From contig LUYE01000003.1 of assembly GCA_001602645.1 (NCBI GenBank), forward strand, positions 1 to 64,000: a stretch of 64,000 nucleotides of DNA. The letters are read 5' to 3'. The DNA is from Methanosarcinales archaeon Methan_01. GTDB lineage: Archaea; Halobacteriota; Methanosarcinia; Methanotrichales; Methanotrichaceae. The notes under the pieces are model-generated. The model was not told the origin of the DNA. It made no database searches and worked only from the letters and a program-made list of their open reading frames with translations. The translations under genes were made by a program, and so were the position numbers. Shown piece after piece: positions 11,118 through 20,607 of the stretch; position 1 is the first letter of the stretch; each line of letters begins with the position of its first letter.

Positions 11118-12353
11118 TTGAAAGTGACGATCGAGGGGTTCATCGGCAAGATCCGATTGGGAGACCTCCACCCCGTCCGGGTGATGGGGGTGATCAACCT
11201 CAGCCGGGAGTCTTTCTACGAGGAGTCTTACGCCGGCATCGACGCGGTCCTGGGACGGGCCCTCGCCTTCGCCGAAGAGGGGGCGGAGGTCCTGGACCTG
11301 GGGGCGGTCTCGACGGCGCCGGGGTCGCCCCCCATCCCCGAGGAGGAGGAGCACAGGAGGCTCTTTCCCGCCCTGGAGGCGGTCCTGGACGGCCTCGGCG
11401 AGGAGGTCGTCGTCTCCGTCGACACCCAGAGGGCATCGATCGCCGATGATGCTCTATCCGCCGGGGCGGCGTGCATAAACGACGTCTCGGGGCTCCACGA
11501 CCCCTCCATGGCTAAGACCGTGGCCGACCACGATGGGTCCCTCATCATCATGGCGTCGAAGGAGAGGCCCGGCGACATCCTCGATATGAGGGATATCGTG
11601 GCGAACCTCGGCGAGAGGCTGAAGGACGCCACCGCCGCTGGCGTTGCCATCGAGAAGGTGACCGTCGATCCGGGGATCGGCCACTGGACGCCGCCGAAGG
11701 GGCCGGGCCACGATCTCGCGATCCTGGACGGCCTCGACCGACTTAGGATCCTGGAGAGGCCGGTGATGGCGGCGGTCTCCAGGAAGTCCTTCATAGGCGC
11801 GGTCCTAGACAGGCCGAAGCCCGGCGACCGACTGCCCGGGAGCCTCGCCGCCGCCGCCGTCGCCGTCTACAACGGCGCCCACCTCGTCCGGACCCACGAC
11901 GTAGCGGCTTCCCTCGACGTCATCCGGATGGCAGAGGCGGTCCGGGGAGGGCCCGCCCTCGCCAGAGCTGGCAAGATCGAGGTGGAGGTCTTCGGCCACT
12001 GGGGCGATCCCGGGGACCTCCGCTATGCCTTTGCCAGGCTCGGGGTGGGGGAGGGTGGGGCGAGGGCCCTCGGCGGCAAGGGCTCCTTCCGGGCCCTCTC
12101 CATCCGGGGAGTCGCCTCCGGTGAGGCGATAGTGATAAAGCAGGAGATGCTGGCCCGGGGCGGCGACGCCGCGATACCTGCGGGAGCCCTCCGATGCGAC
12201 CCGGAGAAGATGGAGGTCCTGGTTCTGGGGACGGCGGCCCAGCTCCGGGGGCTAGTAAAAAACCTCGGCGTACAGCCCTTCAGGCTGCCGGCGATCGCGG
12301 GGGCCATCGAGGAGGCGCTGGATCGGCTGGAGGACCCGAAACGATATTGGTGA
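11118..12353 (+). CDS. Dihydropteroate synthase-like (pterin-binding) protein
   Basis: MGVINLSRESFYEESY (DHPS MGVxNxTPDSF-like), DLGAVSTAPGS, INDVSGL, DPGIGHW, SRKSFIGAVL. Confidence 0.85.
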   Translation: MKVTIEGFIGKIRLGDLHPVRVMGVINLSRESFYEESYAGIDAVLGRALAFAEEGAEVLDLGAVSTAPGSPPIPEEEEHRRLFPALEAVLDGLGEEVVVSVDTQRASIADDALSAGAACINDVSGLHDPSMAKTVADHDGSLIIMASKERPGDILDMRDIVANLGERLKDATAAGVAIEKVTVDPGIGHWTPPKGPGHDLAILDGLDRLRILERPVMAAVSRKSFIGAVLDRPKPGDRLPGSLAAAAVAVYNGAHLVRTHDVAASLDVIRMAEAVRGGPALARAGKIEVEVFGHWGDPGDLRYAFARLGVGEGGARALGGKGSFRALSIRGVASGEAIVIKQEMLARGGDAAIPAGALRCDPEKMEVLVLGTAAQLRGLVKNLGVQPFRLPAIAGAIEEALDRLEDPKRYW

Positions 12354-13543
12354 GGCCTTTGGAACTTATCGGAATAAAGACGAATCTGGTGAGGCCCGGA
12401 GAGGACCTGGTCGAGGCGCTCCTCGGAGGGATGGAGCGGTCGGGCCTCGCCCTCACCGACGGCGACGTCTTGGTGGTCGCCGAGAGCGCCATCGCCACCG
12501 CCGAGGGCGGTGTTGTCAACCTATCGGAGGTTGCTCCCGGCCCTCGGGCCCGAGAGCTGGCGGAGAAGTACGGGAAAGACCCGAGGGAGATGGAGCTGAT
12601 CCTCGCCTCCTCCGACCGGATCATGGGCGGGATCCCGGGGGTCGTCCTGACGGTCAAGGACGGGTTTCTCTACCCCAACGCCGGGATCGACCACTCCAAC
12701 GCCCCCCCAGGCCACGTCGTCTTATTCCCGAAGGACCCCCAAAGCTCCGCCGCCGCCATGAGGAGGAGGATGGAGGAGGCGACGGGGAAGAGGATCGGGG
12801 TCGTCATCGGTGACAGCAGGACCCACCCCCTCCGCCTCGGCTGCGTCGGGGTCGCCCTCGCCTGCGACGGCATCCTCCCCGTCGAGGACGCGAGGGGTCA
12901 GAAGGACCTCTACGGGAGGCCCCTCCTGGTGACGAGGAAGGCCGTCGCCGACAACCTCGTCTCGGCGGCGGAGGTGGTGATGGGGGAGGGGGACGAGGGG
13001 GTCCCCGCGGTGATCATAAGAGGGGCTCCCGTGAAGTTCGCCGGCGACGGAGAGGAGATGACGATTCCGAGCATCCCTCCCGAGGAGTGCATGTACATCG
13101 GATCCCTCCGGTGCGGCCCCCACCCCTACCAGGGGGGTTACGACCGGCTGATAGAATCGGCGAGGGGGGCGATGGAGAGGGCCTACGCCCCCTACTCAGG
13201 CTTTCGCGTCGGGGCCGCCCTCCTCACAAAGGGAGGCAGAGTCTACTCCGCCGCCAACGTCGAGAACGCCTCTTCCGGCGCCGCCATCTGCGCCGAGAGG
13301 GCGGCGATCGCGAAGGCCGCAAGCGAAGGGGAGAGGGAGTTTGAGGCCCTGGCGGTGGTGGCGGAGACGGAGGAGCCGGTCGCTCCCTGCGGGATCTGTC
13401 GGCAGAGCCTCATCGAGTTCGGCGACGAGATCAAGGTGATCATGGCGAACGCTCAGGGGGATGCGGAGATCGCGACGGCAGGAGAGCTCTTGCCCCGGGG
13501 GTTTACTGTGAAGGCCTTCGGGACGAAAGATCGAGGGGCATGA
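12350..13543 (+). CDS. cofE: Fusion: coenzyme F420-0:L-glutamate ligase (CofE) plus C-terminal cytidine deaminase domain
   Basis: CofE part: IGIKTNLVRPGEDL...VVAESAIATAEGGVV...IGVVIGDSRTHPLRLGCVGVALACDGI. Cdd part: YAPYSGFRVGAAL, NVENASSGAAICAERAAI, PCGICRQSLIEF. GTG start overlaps the upstream stop. Confidence 0.9.
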   Translation: MRPLELIGIKTNLVRPGEDLVEALLGGMERSGLALTDGDVLVVAESAIATAEGGVVNLSEVAPGPRARELAEKYGKDPREMELILASSDRIMGGIPGVVLTVKDGFLYPNAGIDHSNAPPGHVVLFPKDPQSSAAAMRRRMEEATGKRIGVVIGDSRTHPLRLGCVGVALACDGILPVEDARGQKDLYGRPLLVTRKAVADNLVSAAEVVMGEGDEGVPAVIIRGAPVKFAGDGEEMTIPSIPPEECMYIGSLRCGPHPYQGGYDRLIESARGAMERAYAPYSGFRVGAALLTKGGRVYSAANVENASSGAAICAERAAIAKAASEGEREFEALAVVAETEEPVAPCGICRQSLIEFGDEIKVIMANAQGDAEIATAGELLPRGFTVKAFGTKDRGA

Positions 13544-13697
13544 GAAACTGATCTCTCGTCATCCGCAGATTAATATGGGTCAAAACCTTCTGCCAGATAT
13601 AAGAACGCATAGCTATCACATGTATCTCAGAGTTACTGATATATTGAGACTGGAAATTTTTTATCCATATCGATCGGACATAACCTGGTGAGGGACG

Positions 13698-14987
13698 ATG
13701 ATCTCAGTAGTCGTTGTTTATAATAATAAGCATATTTTTGAAGAGGTGCTGATGAGAAGCCTCAAAGACCAGACCGCCGAGTTCGAGCTGATCGCCCTGG
13801 ACAACACCAGAGGAGAGTTCAAATCGGCATCTGAAGCCCTGAACTATGGTGGCCTCAGGGCTACGGGAAGATACATCATGTTCGTTCATCAGGACGTGGA
13901 CCTGGAGAGAGAAACCTGGCTGGAAGAGGTCGAGAAGATATTGGACGGCATACCCGATCTCGGGATTGCAGGCGTTGCAGGCATGAGCGAGGCTGGGAGG
14001 AGCTTTGCGGAGCGGCAGAGGGGGCATATAAGCAATTCGGGGGAGATCTGGGGGAGGGAGATGGAGAAGGAAGAAGAAGTCCAGACCCTCGATGAACTCC
14101 TCCTGATCATACCCAGGAGTCAATTTGAAAAGATGCAGTTTGATGAGGAGACCTTCGATCACTGGCACTGCTATGGAGCAGACTACTGCCTATCCGTCAG
14201 AAGAAAGGGTTTGAAGGCTTATGCGATACCCGCATTTGTTTATCACAGGTCTACCTCCGCAAATATAAAAAATTTTGGAGTTTATAAGAGAAGGTTGTAC
14301 GAGAAACACAAAAGATATTATAAGCAGATCCATACGACCAGCGGTGAGATCTCCTGGTTGAAACTGAAATTTATGACCGTAACAGATCTGATCAGGCCAA
14401 CGTATATGACCCTATTTCCCGATTGGGCCGACCATCTCAAACGAGACCTCTCCGGCTGCGACACCGTTCTGGATCTGGGATGCGGCCATGACTCCCCGAT
14501 TCGCCGCTGTGAAGTCCCTTCTTCAGTCGGTGTGGATATCTCCGACGCGAATCTGGACGAGAGCGTCAAAAAATGTATTCACGACCAGTATATTAGATCC
14601 AAAATAGAATTGGTCGCCTTCAAGCCGAAATCCTTTGACGCGGTGATATCGATCAACTCCACCGAAAATTTGTCGAAGGAAGAGCAGCGCCAGCTGGTCG
14701 AACGTATGGAACGGTGGGCTAGGAAAAAAGTGATAATTGTATCAACAAATGGGGGCTCCCAGGAAAGGGAAGCTGAGGGCGAGGGACGGGGGTGGAACGC
14801 CAAGGATTTGGAGAAGATGGGATTTAAAATATATGGGATATGCGGATGGAGAAGGCTTGGAAGATATGATAAAACGGATCAGACGAGAAGAATAATCTCA
14901 GATTTGACCCAGATAATTACATACCGACATCCGGATTACGCATTGAAGATTTACGCCGTGAAGGAGCTTGAGGATGCACCAGGGTAG
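13698..14987 (+). CDS. Fusion: GT2 glycosyltransferase plus class I SAM-dependent methyltransferase
   Basis: N-terminus MISVVVVYNNKHIFEEVLMRSLKDQ...YIMFVHQDVDL (GT2); C-terminal part contains VLDLGCGHDSP and VGVDIS (MTase motif I region). Confidence 0.8.
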   Translation: MISVVVVYNNKHIFEEVLMRSLKDQTAEFELIALDNTRGEFKSASEALNYGGLRATGRYIMFVHQDVDLERETWLEEVEKILDGIPDLGIAGVAGMSEAGRSFAERQRGHISNSGEIWGREMEKEEEVQTLDELLLIIPRSQFEKMQFDEETFDHWHCYGADYCLSVRRKGLKAYAIPAFVYHRSTSANIKNFGVYKRRLYEKHKRYYKQIHTTSGEISWLKLKFMTVTDLIRPTYMTLFPDWADHLKRDLSGCDTVLDLGCGHDSPIRRCEVPSSVGVDISDANLDESVKKCIHDQYIRSKIELVAFKPKSFDAVISINSTENLSKEEQRQLVERMERWARKKVIIVSTNGGSQEREAEGEGRGWNAKDLEKMGFKIYGICGWRRLGRYDKTDQTRRIISDLTQIITYRHPDYALKIYAVKELEDAPG

Positions 14988-15182
14988 AAGATCATTCATA
15001 TCGATCGTCGCTCATAGGACGAGTGTGGATGAATTAGGGGGGCCAAAGGCGGCATGATAACCCTTCAAGGACCGGACAAAAGCAAAACTATTGGTTTAAA
15101 GGTGTCTGAGGCCTTTAATCACTCAGAAACTGAATGAAACCGAGATCCGCTGAAATTTGCTGACGGAGGGGATGCAGAAAGG

Positions 15183-16130
15183 ATGGCAGATAGTTATCCA
15201 ATGGCTTCAATCATAGTCTTGAACTGGAATGGGCTCAAAGATACTATGGAGTGCATCGAATCGCTGGAGAATCTGACGTACCCGAATTATGAAATTTTGC
15301 TGGTGGACAACGGATCGACGGACGGGTCCCAGGAGGCGGTTAAGGAGAGGTTCCCAGATGTGGTTCTTGTCCAGAACGAGACGAACCTGGGCTTCGCCGC
15401 CGGCCTTGGCGAGGGGATAAAATACGCTTCGGCAGAATATATCGCATTTCTCAACAACGATACCGTCGTGGAGAGGCGATGGCTGGATGAGCTTATCAGG
15501 CCGTTTCTCACCACCGACGATGAGATCGGCGCCACCAGCTCCACCATAATGAGCTACGGAGATAGAGAGGAGGTCCAATACGGAGGAGATAGCAGACTGA
15601 ACATATTCGGCCAGACGCGGGCATCGAATAAGGTGGAGCGAGGAATAAAGGAGACGGGGACCATCTCCGGCGCGAGTTTCATGATGAAAAGGGAGGTCAT
15701 AGACGGCCTCGAGGAGTTCCTCTGCCCCGAATACTTCGCCTACTTCGAGGAGATCGACCTATCATGGAGGCTGGTAAATAGGGGGTACAAGCTGATATAC
15801 TCGCCGGGATCGGTCGTATACCATAAAGGGGGGATGACGAGCAGGAAAATATCCGACAGGATGAGAATAAATGATGTCAGAAACAAATACCTCACATTTT
15901 ACAGAAATCTCCCCAACTCCCGGCTTCTTTTGGCATACCCCTTGCTGCTATTCTTCGACCTCGCCTCGATCCTGGTCCTGGTATTCTACGCGAGGAGGAC
16001 TAAGAACGCGAGATTGAGGTTCCGGGGAATGGTGGAGTTCTTCGGATTGAAGAAGAAGGTTAGGCGATACGGTGACGGTAAGCTATCCTTTCTGGATAAA
16101 CGGATCTTCTGGGATAAGCTTTACCTTTAA
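15183..16130 (+). CDS. GT2 glycosyltransferase (rhamnosyltransferase/WbbL-like)
   Basis: ASIIVLNWNGLKDTMECIESLENLTYPNYEILLVDNGSTDGS; FLNNDTVVE; YFEEIDLSWRL. Confidence 0.92.
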   Translation: MADSYPMASIIVLNWNGLKDTMECIESLENLTYPNYEILLVDNGSTDGSQEAVKERFPDVVLVQNETNLGFAAGLGEGIKYASAEYIAFLNNDTVVERRWLDELIRPFLTTDDEIGATSSTIMSYGDREEVQYGGDSRLNIFGQTRASNKVERGIKETGTISGASFMMKREVIDGLEEFLCPEYFAYFEEIDLSWRLVNRGYKLIYSPGSVVYHKGGMTSRKISDRMRINDVRNKYLTFYRNLPNSRLLLAYPLLLFFDLASILVLVFYARRTKNARLRFRGMVEFFGLKKKVRRYGDGKLSFLDKRIFWDKLYL

Positions 16131-16133
16131 GTT

Positions 16134-17165
16134 CTATATCTCATGGAGGAGAGCCTCGAACTCGGATTTAAATCGAGCGCACATCTCCGCCTTATTGAAC
16201 TTCTTAGATATGATTTTGGCCTTATTCGATAGAGCAAGCCGTTTCTCCTCCTCCAGATCGAAATAGCGGAGGATCCCCTCGGCGATATCATCTTGGTCGA
16301 CTCGTCTCACGAACTCCGTTCCCAGTGCCGAGACAACTTCCTTGGTACCGGTCTTCTCCGTCACCATGGTGGGAACGCCCGCCCTCAAGCTCTCGAGGCT
16401 TGATACCGGAAAGGTGTCGGCCCTTGAAGGCTGGACGAACAGGCTCGCGCTCTTGAAATATGGTATGAGGTCGGAGACGTGCCCTTCTACGTGAACGCCC
16501 TTCGTTTCATTCCACCTTTCAGGATGCCCCCCGCCGATGATGTAAAGCTCCGAATCGGGCACTTCGTTCCTCACTTTTTTGAACGCATCCACGAGGATGT
16601 CCATTCCTTTGTAGGTCCCGGAACCGACAGACATGATCATATTTTTTTGTAATTTGGGCGCGAGGGAGCTGAGCCTTTGGTATAGATCCTCCTCTATGAA
16701 GGGGTGGGCCACCCTGATCGGCCCATCTATGAACAATTCCGCAGTTTCTTTGGCGAAGTTCGAGACTGCTATGGCGCCATCTATGTACTTTGATGCGAAC
16801 TTATGGGCAAAGTTCGTAAGCGAACCGTACTGTCCGCTCATCTCCTGGGGGGTGTGTTCCATCATGATAAAGGTGTGATCCGATATCAGGTTGACATTTT
16901 TTAAGGCGTTTCTACTTTTATTTATGGATGCTAATTTCTTTATCGCCACCGGGATGAGGGGAGCACCACCCTCCGTCAGATAAACGTCGTAATCGGGGAT
17001 CAATAAGCCGTTTATGAAGCTCTTCATCATCTTAGGATATATATTGTGATTTACATAGTGGTTGTAACTCCAAAAATCAGCCTCAATGGAATCCGCAAAG
17101 GCCTTATGAGATGGATGCGGATTGTAATATACAAATAATACCTGGGACCTCGATCTATCGAGCAT
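16134..17165 (-). CDS. GT4-family glycosyltransferase
   Basis: MSVGSGTYKGMDILVDAFKKVRNEVPDSELYIIGGG; SLFVQPSRADTFPVSSLESLRAGVPTMVTEKTGTKEVV. Confidence 0.9.
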   Translation of the reverse strand: MLDRSRSQVLFVYYNPHPSHKAFADSIEADFWSYNHYVNHNIYPKMMKSFINGLLIPDYDVYLTEGGAPLIPVAIKKLASINKSRNALKNVNLISDHTFIMMEHTPQEMSGQYGSLTNFAHKFASKYIDGAIAVSNFAKETAELFIDGPIRVAHPFIEEDLYQRLSSLAPKLQKNMIMSVGSGTYKGMDILVDAFKKVRNEVPDSELYIIGGGHPERWNETKGVHVEGHVSDLIPYFKSASLFVQPSRADTFPVSSLESLRAGVPTMVTEKTGTKEVVSALGTEFVRRVDQDDIAEGILRYFDLEEEKRLALSNKAKIISKKFNKAEMCARFKSEFEALLHEI

Positions 17166-17174
17166 ATCAATTAC

Positions 17175-18116
17175 CTATGCATTCAAATTTTGGCGCAGTT
17201 TGGCGTTTTGGACTCCAGTCAAAGCCACCAGCATCTTTTCTCTGTAAATATCTGGGGTTATCAGAGCCGCAAGTACGTGGACGATGCCGTTCTGGATTGG
17301 ATTGAGCTTCATGGATCTGAACATGAACCTGGTCCCTTCAGCCTTGTCCCCTGTAAGATAGTAGAGAGCTCCAAGATATCTGTACTGCTCGGCGAGAGTT
17401 TTCCGATTTCTGGAGAAGTCCTCGTGATGCTTTTTCAGCACGCCCTCGACCCCCAATATTAATCCCGATTGATCGAAGGTCATCTGATCGCCGTGGATGT
17501 GATAGACGGCTAATATTTCAGGTACATATTCGAATTTATATTCTTTTGCCAACCGGATCCACATATCCCAGTCCTCGCAGCTTGGAAGCTCTTCGTCGAA
17601 ATATCCGACGACTTCAAAGCAGGATCTCCTTATTATTATCGTGGTAACGCTGAGGATACTTCCTTTCAGCATCCTGGCATATACATCGCCCCTCTCGGCC
17701 GGGTAATACTCGCCCGCGATCCTTCCATCCTGTTCGGTGCGGTAACCGCTATAAACGACTCCGTAGTTCTCGGTCAATCGATCGAGGAGATCGACCTGCA
17801 TCTCCAGCTTATATGGGAGCCACTCATCGTCATCGTCCAGAAGAGCTACGTAATCTCCCATCGACGAGCGGATTCCCATGTTTCTAGCATTTGAGAGGCC
17901 TCTCCTTCCCGTCTCTGATACGTATCTGATCCTCCGGTCTCCAAAGCCCTTGACGACCTCCTTCGTCTCGTCGTCGGAGCTTCCATCCACCACTATCAGT
18001 TCAAAGTCCTGATAACTCTGACCGAGGACGCTCTTTATGGCCCTGCCCACCAATGACGGCCGATTGTATGTCGGTATTATCACGCTGACGTGAGGGAAAT
18101 CCCCATCTTCTGACAA
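17175..18116 (-). CDS. GT2 glycosyltransferase
   Basis: VSVIIPTYNRPSLVGRAIKSVLGQSYQDFELIVVDGSSDD; ALLDDDDEW. Confidence 0.92.
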   Translation of the reverse strand: MSEDGDFPHVSVIIPTYNRPSLVGRAIKSVLGQSYQDFELIVVDGSSDDETKEVVKGFGDRRIRYVSETGRRGLSNARNMGIRSSMGDYVALLDDDDEWLPYKLEMQVDLLDRLTENYGVVYSGYRTEQDGRIAGEYYPAERGDVYARMLKGSILSVTTIIIRRSCFEVVGYFDEELPSCEDWDMWIRLAKEYKFEYVPEILAVYHIHGDQMTFDQSGLILGVEGVLKKHHEDFSRNRKTLAEQYRYLGALYYLTGDKAEGTRFMFRSMKLNPIQNGIVHVLAALITPDIYREKMLVALTGVQNAKLRQNLNA

Positions 18117-18403
18117 CTCGTCGCCTCTCTATTCCGTCCAGTCATTTTGAGCGATGATATATCTTTCGTCCCATCTTTCGTCCCCCGCAGGCCTTCGTGA
18201 CCGAACCGCCAGGATGCTCCGTATAATCAGAGTTAAATTTGGACCATCAATCTTATCCCAGTTAGGGATCATGGAATCCGATTGACATTCCGTATTTTAG
18301 TCCCTTCTGATGGAGGTGAAAAAAGATCATAATCCGTAGGATGAAGAGACGACACGTGGACATCCCCATGAGATGACAGGTTAGAAAATCCAACGCCCAG
18401 CCT

Positions 18404-19357
18404 TCATCGCCAGATTTTCCGCGCCATCTTCTTTAAAAAAAGAAATAGCGGAGGAGGGATTTTTGCCATTATAAGTGCTTTTATTTTTAATTTATGATGA
18501 TATCTCGTTTTGCATTGTTTGAGTATAACCTCTGCATCATCAGATCTGCCAGCCGATATGTTCAGAAAAGCCCGATTGATCTCCTTCAGTGATATGTACT
18601 CGATCAGGGGTTCCAGGAGATCTGGTGGAACCATCCCTGCCTCTATGGCCTCTCGTGCAGTTTTGACGAAGGGCTCCTCGTGGTCTAAGGGGCTTCTCCT
18701 GTCGCACGCCCGATTTGAGGCATCGCAGTGATAGATCACCCCAAGCTCCCAGCTGAAGGCGACCGGATACTTCAATGCTATCTTGCCGAAAAGGTCCGCA
18801 TCCTCTCCCCACCAATATCCGATGGGGAAGCCCCCCACCTCTTCGAATATGCTTTTGGGAACGGCCATTCCCGACGTGATCACCGGATATTCCCCCAGAG
18901 CCGCCGATTTGAAGTAGTTCGGCATCAGGCCTTCCCAGGGCGGTTCGGGTAGCTCTCTATATTCGGCCGAACGTACCTCTCCATCCATCGTCTGGACTCT
19001 ATAGGCGGTGGCATACATCCCCGCCTCAGGATGCTTGCCTCTCAACCTGAGGACCGTCTCCAGATGGCCGGGCATCCATTCGTCGTCGGCGTCGAGGAAG
19101 GCCACCAGATCCGCCCTCGACCTCTCCACCGCCTGATTTCTTGCAGTTGAGACCCCGGTCCCTTCCTGAAGGAAGAGGCTGATCCGGCGGTCATCGAACG
19201 ATCGGACCGCGGCAGGCCCCTCATCCGTGGAGCCCCCGTCAACTACGACGACCTCGAAGTCCTGAAAGGTCTGATTGAGGACAGAGCGGAGGGCGCGACC
19301 GATATGAGGGCCCTTATTGTAGAGGGGGATCACCACGGAGATCTCGGGCATGATCAA
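18404..19357 (-). CDS. GT2 glycosyltransferase
   Basis: ISVVIPLYNKGPHIGRALRSVLNQTFQDFEVVVVDGGSTD; AFLDADDEW. Confidence 0.92.
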   Translation of the reverse strand: MIMPEISVVIPLYNKGPHIGRALRSVLNQTFQDFEVVVVDGGSTDEGPAAVRSFDDRRISLFLQEGTGVSTARNQAVERSRADLVAFLDADDEWMPGHLETVLRLRGKHPEAGMYATAYRVQTMDGEVRSAEYRELPEPPWEGLMPNYFKSAALGEYPVITSGMAVPKSIFEEVGGFPIGYWWGEDADLFGKIALKYPVAFSWELGVIYHCDASNRACDRRSPLDHEEPFVKTAREAIEAGMVPPDLLEPLIEYISLKEINRAFLNISAGRSDDAEVILKQCKTRYHHKLKIKALIMAKIPPPLFLFLKKMARKIWR

Positions 19358-20607
19358 TCGTCCAAAATATTTCTCAGATATTTCCCCGCTTTCATCGCCC
19401 CCTCCTGTACCTTAGGTATAGTAGACCTGAGAGAGCTCTGGATCTGGGAACGCTGGGATAACATGGAGCCGATCTTCTCTGCGATCGTCTCCGGGGCCAG
19501 CATATCCGGCCCCAGGCAATTATCGTCGCTGCCGAAGAGATCTCTATTGATCCCCCTGGCCTTGATGCTGTAGGCGAAGCTGAGGGTCGGCACCCCCGAC
19601 GAGAGGGCGGCGATCGTGGCGTGGGTCCGAGCCCCGGCGAAGACCGCCATCCTGCCTATGATCCACTTCGTCTCCGAAGCGTTGTATCTTGGAGGGACCA
19701 GGGTTATCTTCTCACGCCCATCCCGGATGCGAGAGACCGCCCGCCGCATGAACTCGTAATCGTTGGAGTCTGGGACCGTCACGTGGGGGATCATGTATAT
19801 GCGCATCCCGGTCCTCGCGGCCACCTCAGCGACGATCGATGCCGCCAACTCGGTCCACCGGTCGAGGTCCCCTCCGGTGACATAATTTGCCATCAGAGGG
19901 CTCAAGTTTATCCCGATCGAATCCTCCTCGATCGAGATCTCATCCTCAATTCCGGCCGGCTTCTCCGGATCCATCATGAAAGCAGGATCTGAGACGGGAT
20001 AGACGTTTTCAACAACGTCGATCCCCCTAAGGTAATCTATGGTGGCGGATTCTCTGGCGAAGATCCCCGTGACCTCCCGAAGGTGGCGGGCCATGTACCC
20101 CTCGTACTCGGGAATCTTATCGAAGGGGCCGACAGAAGCCCCCCAGATGACGATGGGCCTCCCCTTTTCGATGGCGATGTCATCGAGGTCGGTGAATAAG
20201 GTGGGAATCCCATAGTCGAGGGAGTAGTTGTCCCCGCCGACGGAGAGGACCGCCGCCGCTCCGTCGAGGTGAGGGATCATCTTTTGATATTCCAGGTACT
20301 TCAGCATCTCCGGGCGGAAGTAGCGCTTGTGCACATACGACCAGGTATAAGGCCTCCAGAAGTTTCGGAGGGCCTGCTCTCTGCTCATTCTTCCACAGGT
20401 TTGGAGATGGGTGATCGCCCCGTCCCTCTCCACCGCCCGCTGTCTATTGAACTGCTCATCGGAGGAGAAACGGCTGACGCAGATGAAGCAGGGGTCATTG
20501 AAGTGCTTCCGGAGGATCTTCACCGTCCCCCGAACGATCGCCTCACAACCCCGATTCTCATAAGGGGCGTTTCCGGCCAGAATAAATGACGGTCCCTCTT
20601 CATTCAT
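19354..20607 (-). CDS. Polysaccharide pyruvyl transferase family protein
   Basis: SFILAGNAPYENRGCEAIVRGTV...IPHVTVPDSNDYEFM...FAGARTHATIAALSSGVPTLSFAYSIKARGINRDLFG (CsaB/WcaK-like). Confidence 0.88.
   Translation of the reverse strand: MNEEGPSFILAGNAPYENRGCEAIVRGTVKILRKHFNDPCFICVSRFSSDEQFNRQRAVERDGAITHLQTCGRMSREQALRNFWRPYTWSYVHKRYFRPEMLKYLEYQKMIPHLDGAAAVLSVGGDNYSLDYGIPTLFTDLDDIAIEKGRPIVIWGASVGPFDKIPEYEGYMARHLREVTGIFARESATIDYLRGIDVVENVYPVSDPAFMMDPEKPAGIEDEISIEEDSIGINLSPLMANYVTGGDLDRWTELAASIVAEVAARTGMRIYMIPHVTVPDSNDYEFMRRAVSRIRDGREKITLVPPRYNASETKWIIGRMAVFAGARTHATIAALSSGVPTLSFAYSIKARGINRDLFGSDDNCLGPDMLAPETIAEKIGSMLSQRSQIQSSLRSTIPKVQEGAMKAGKYLRNILDD

Noticed and set aside
18233-18245. 13-mer TTAAATTTGGACC shared with 43345-43357
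   Set aside because: Two AT-rich intergenic occurrences are too few to call a dispersed element; could be promoter-like composition.
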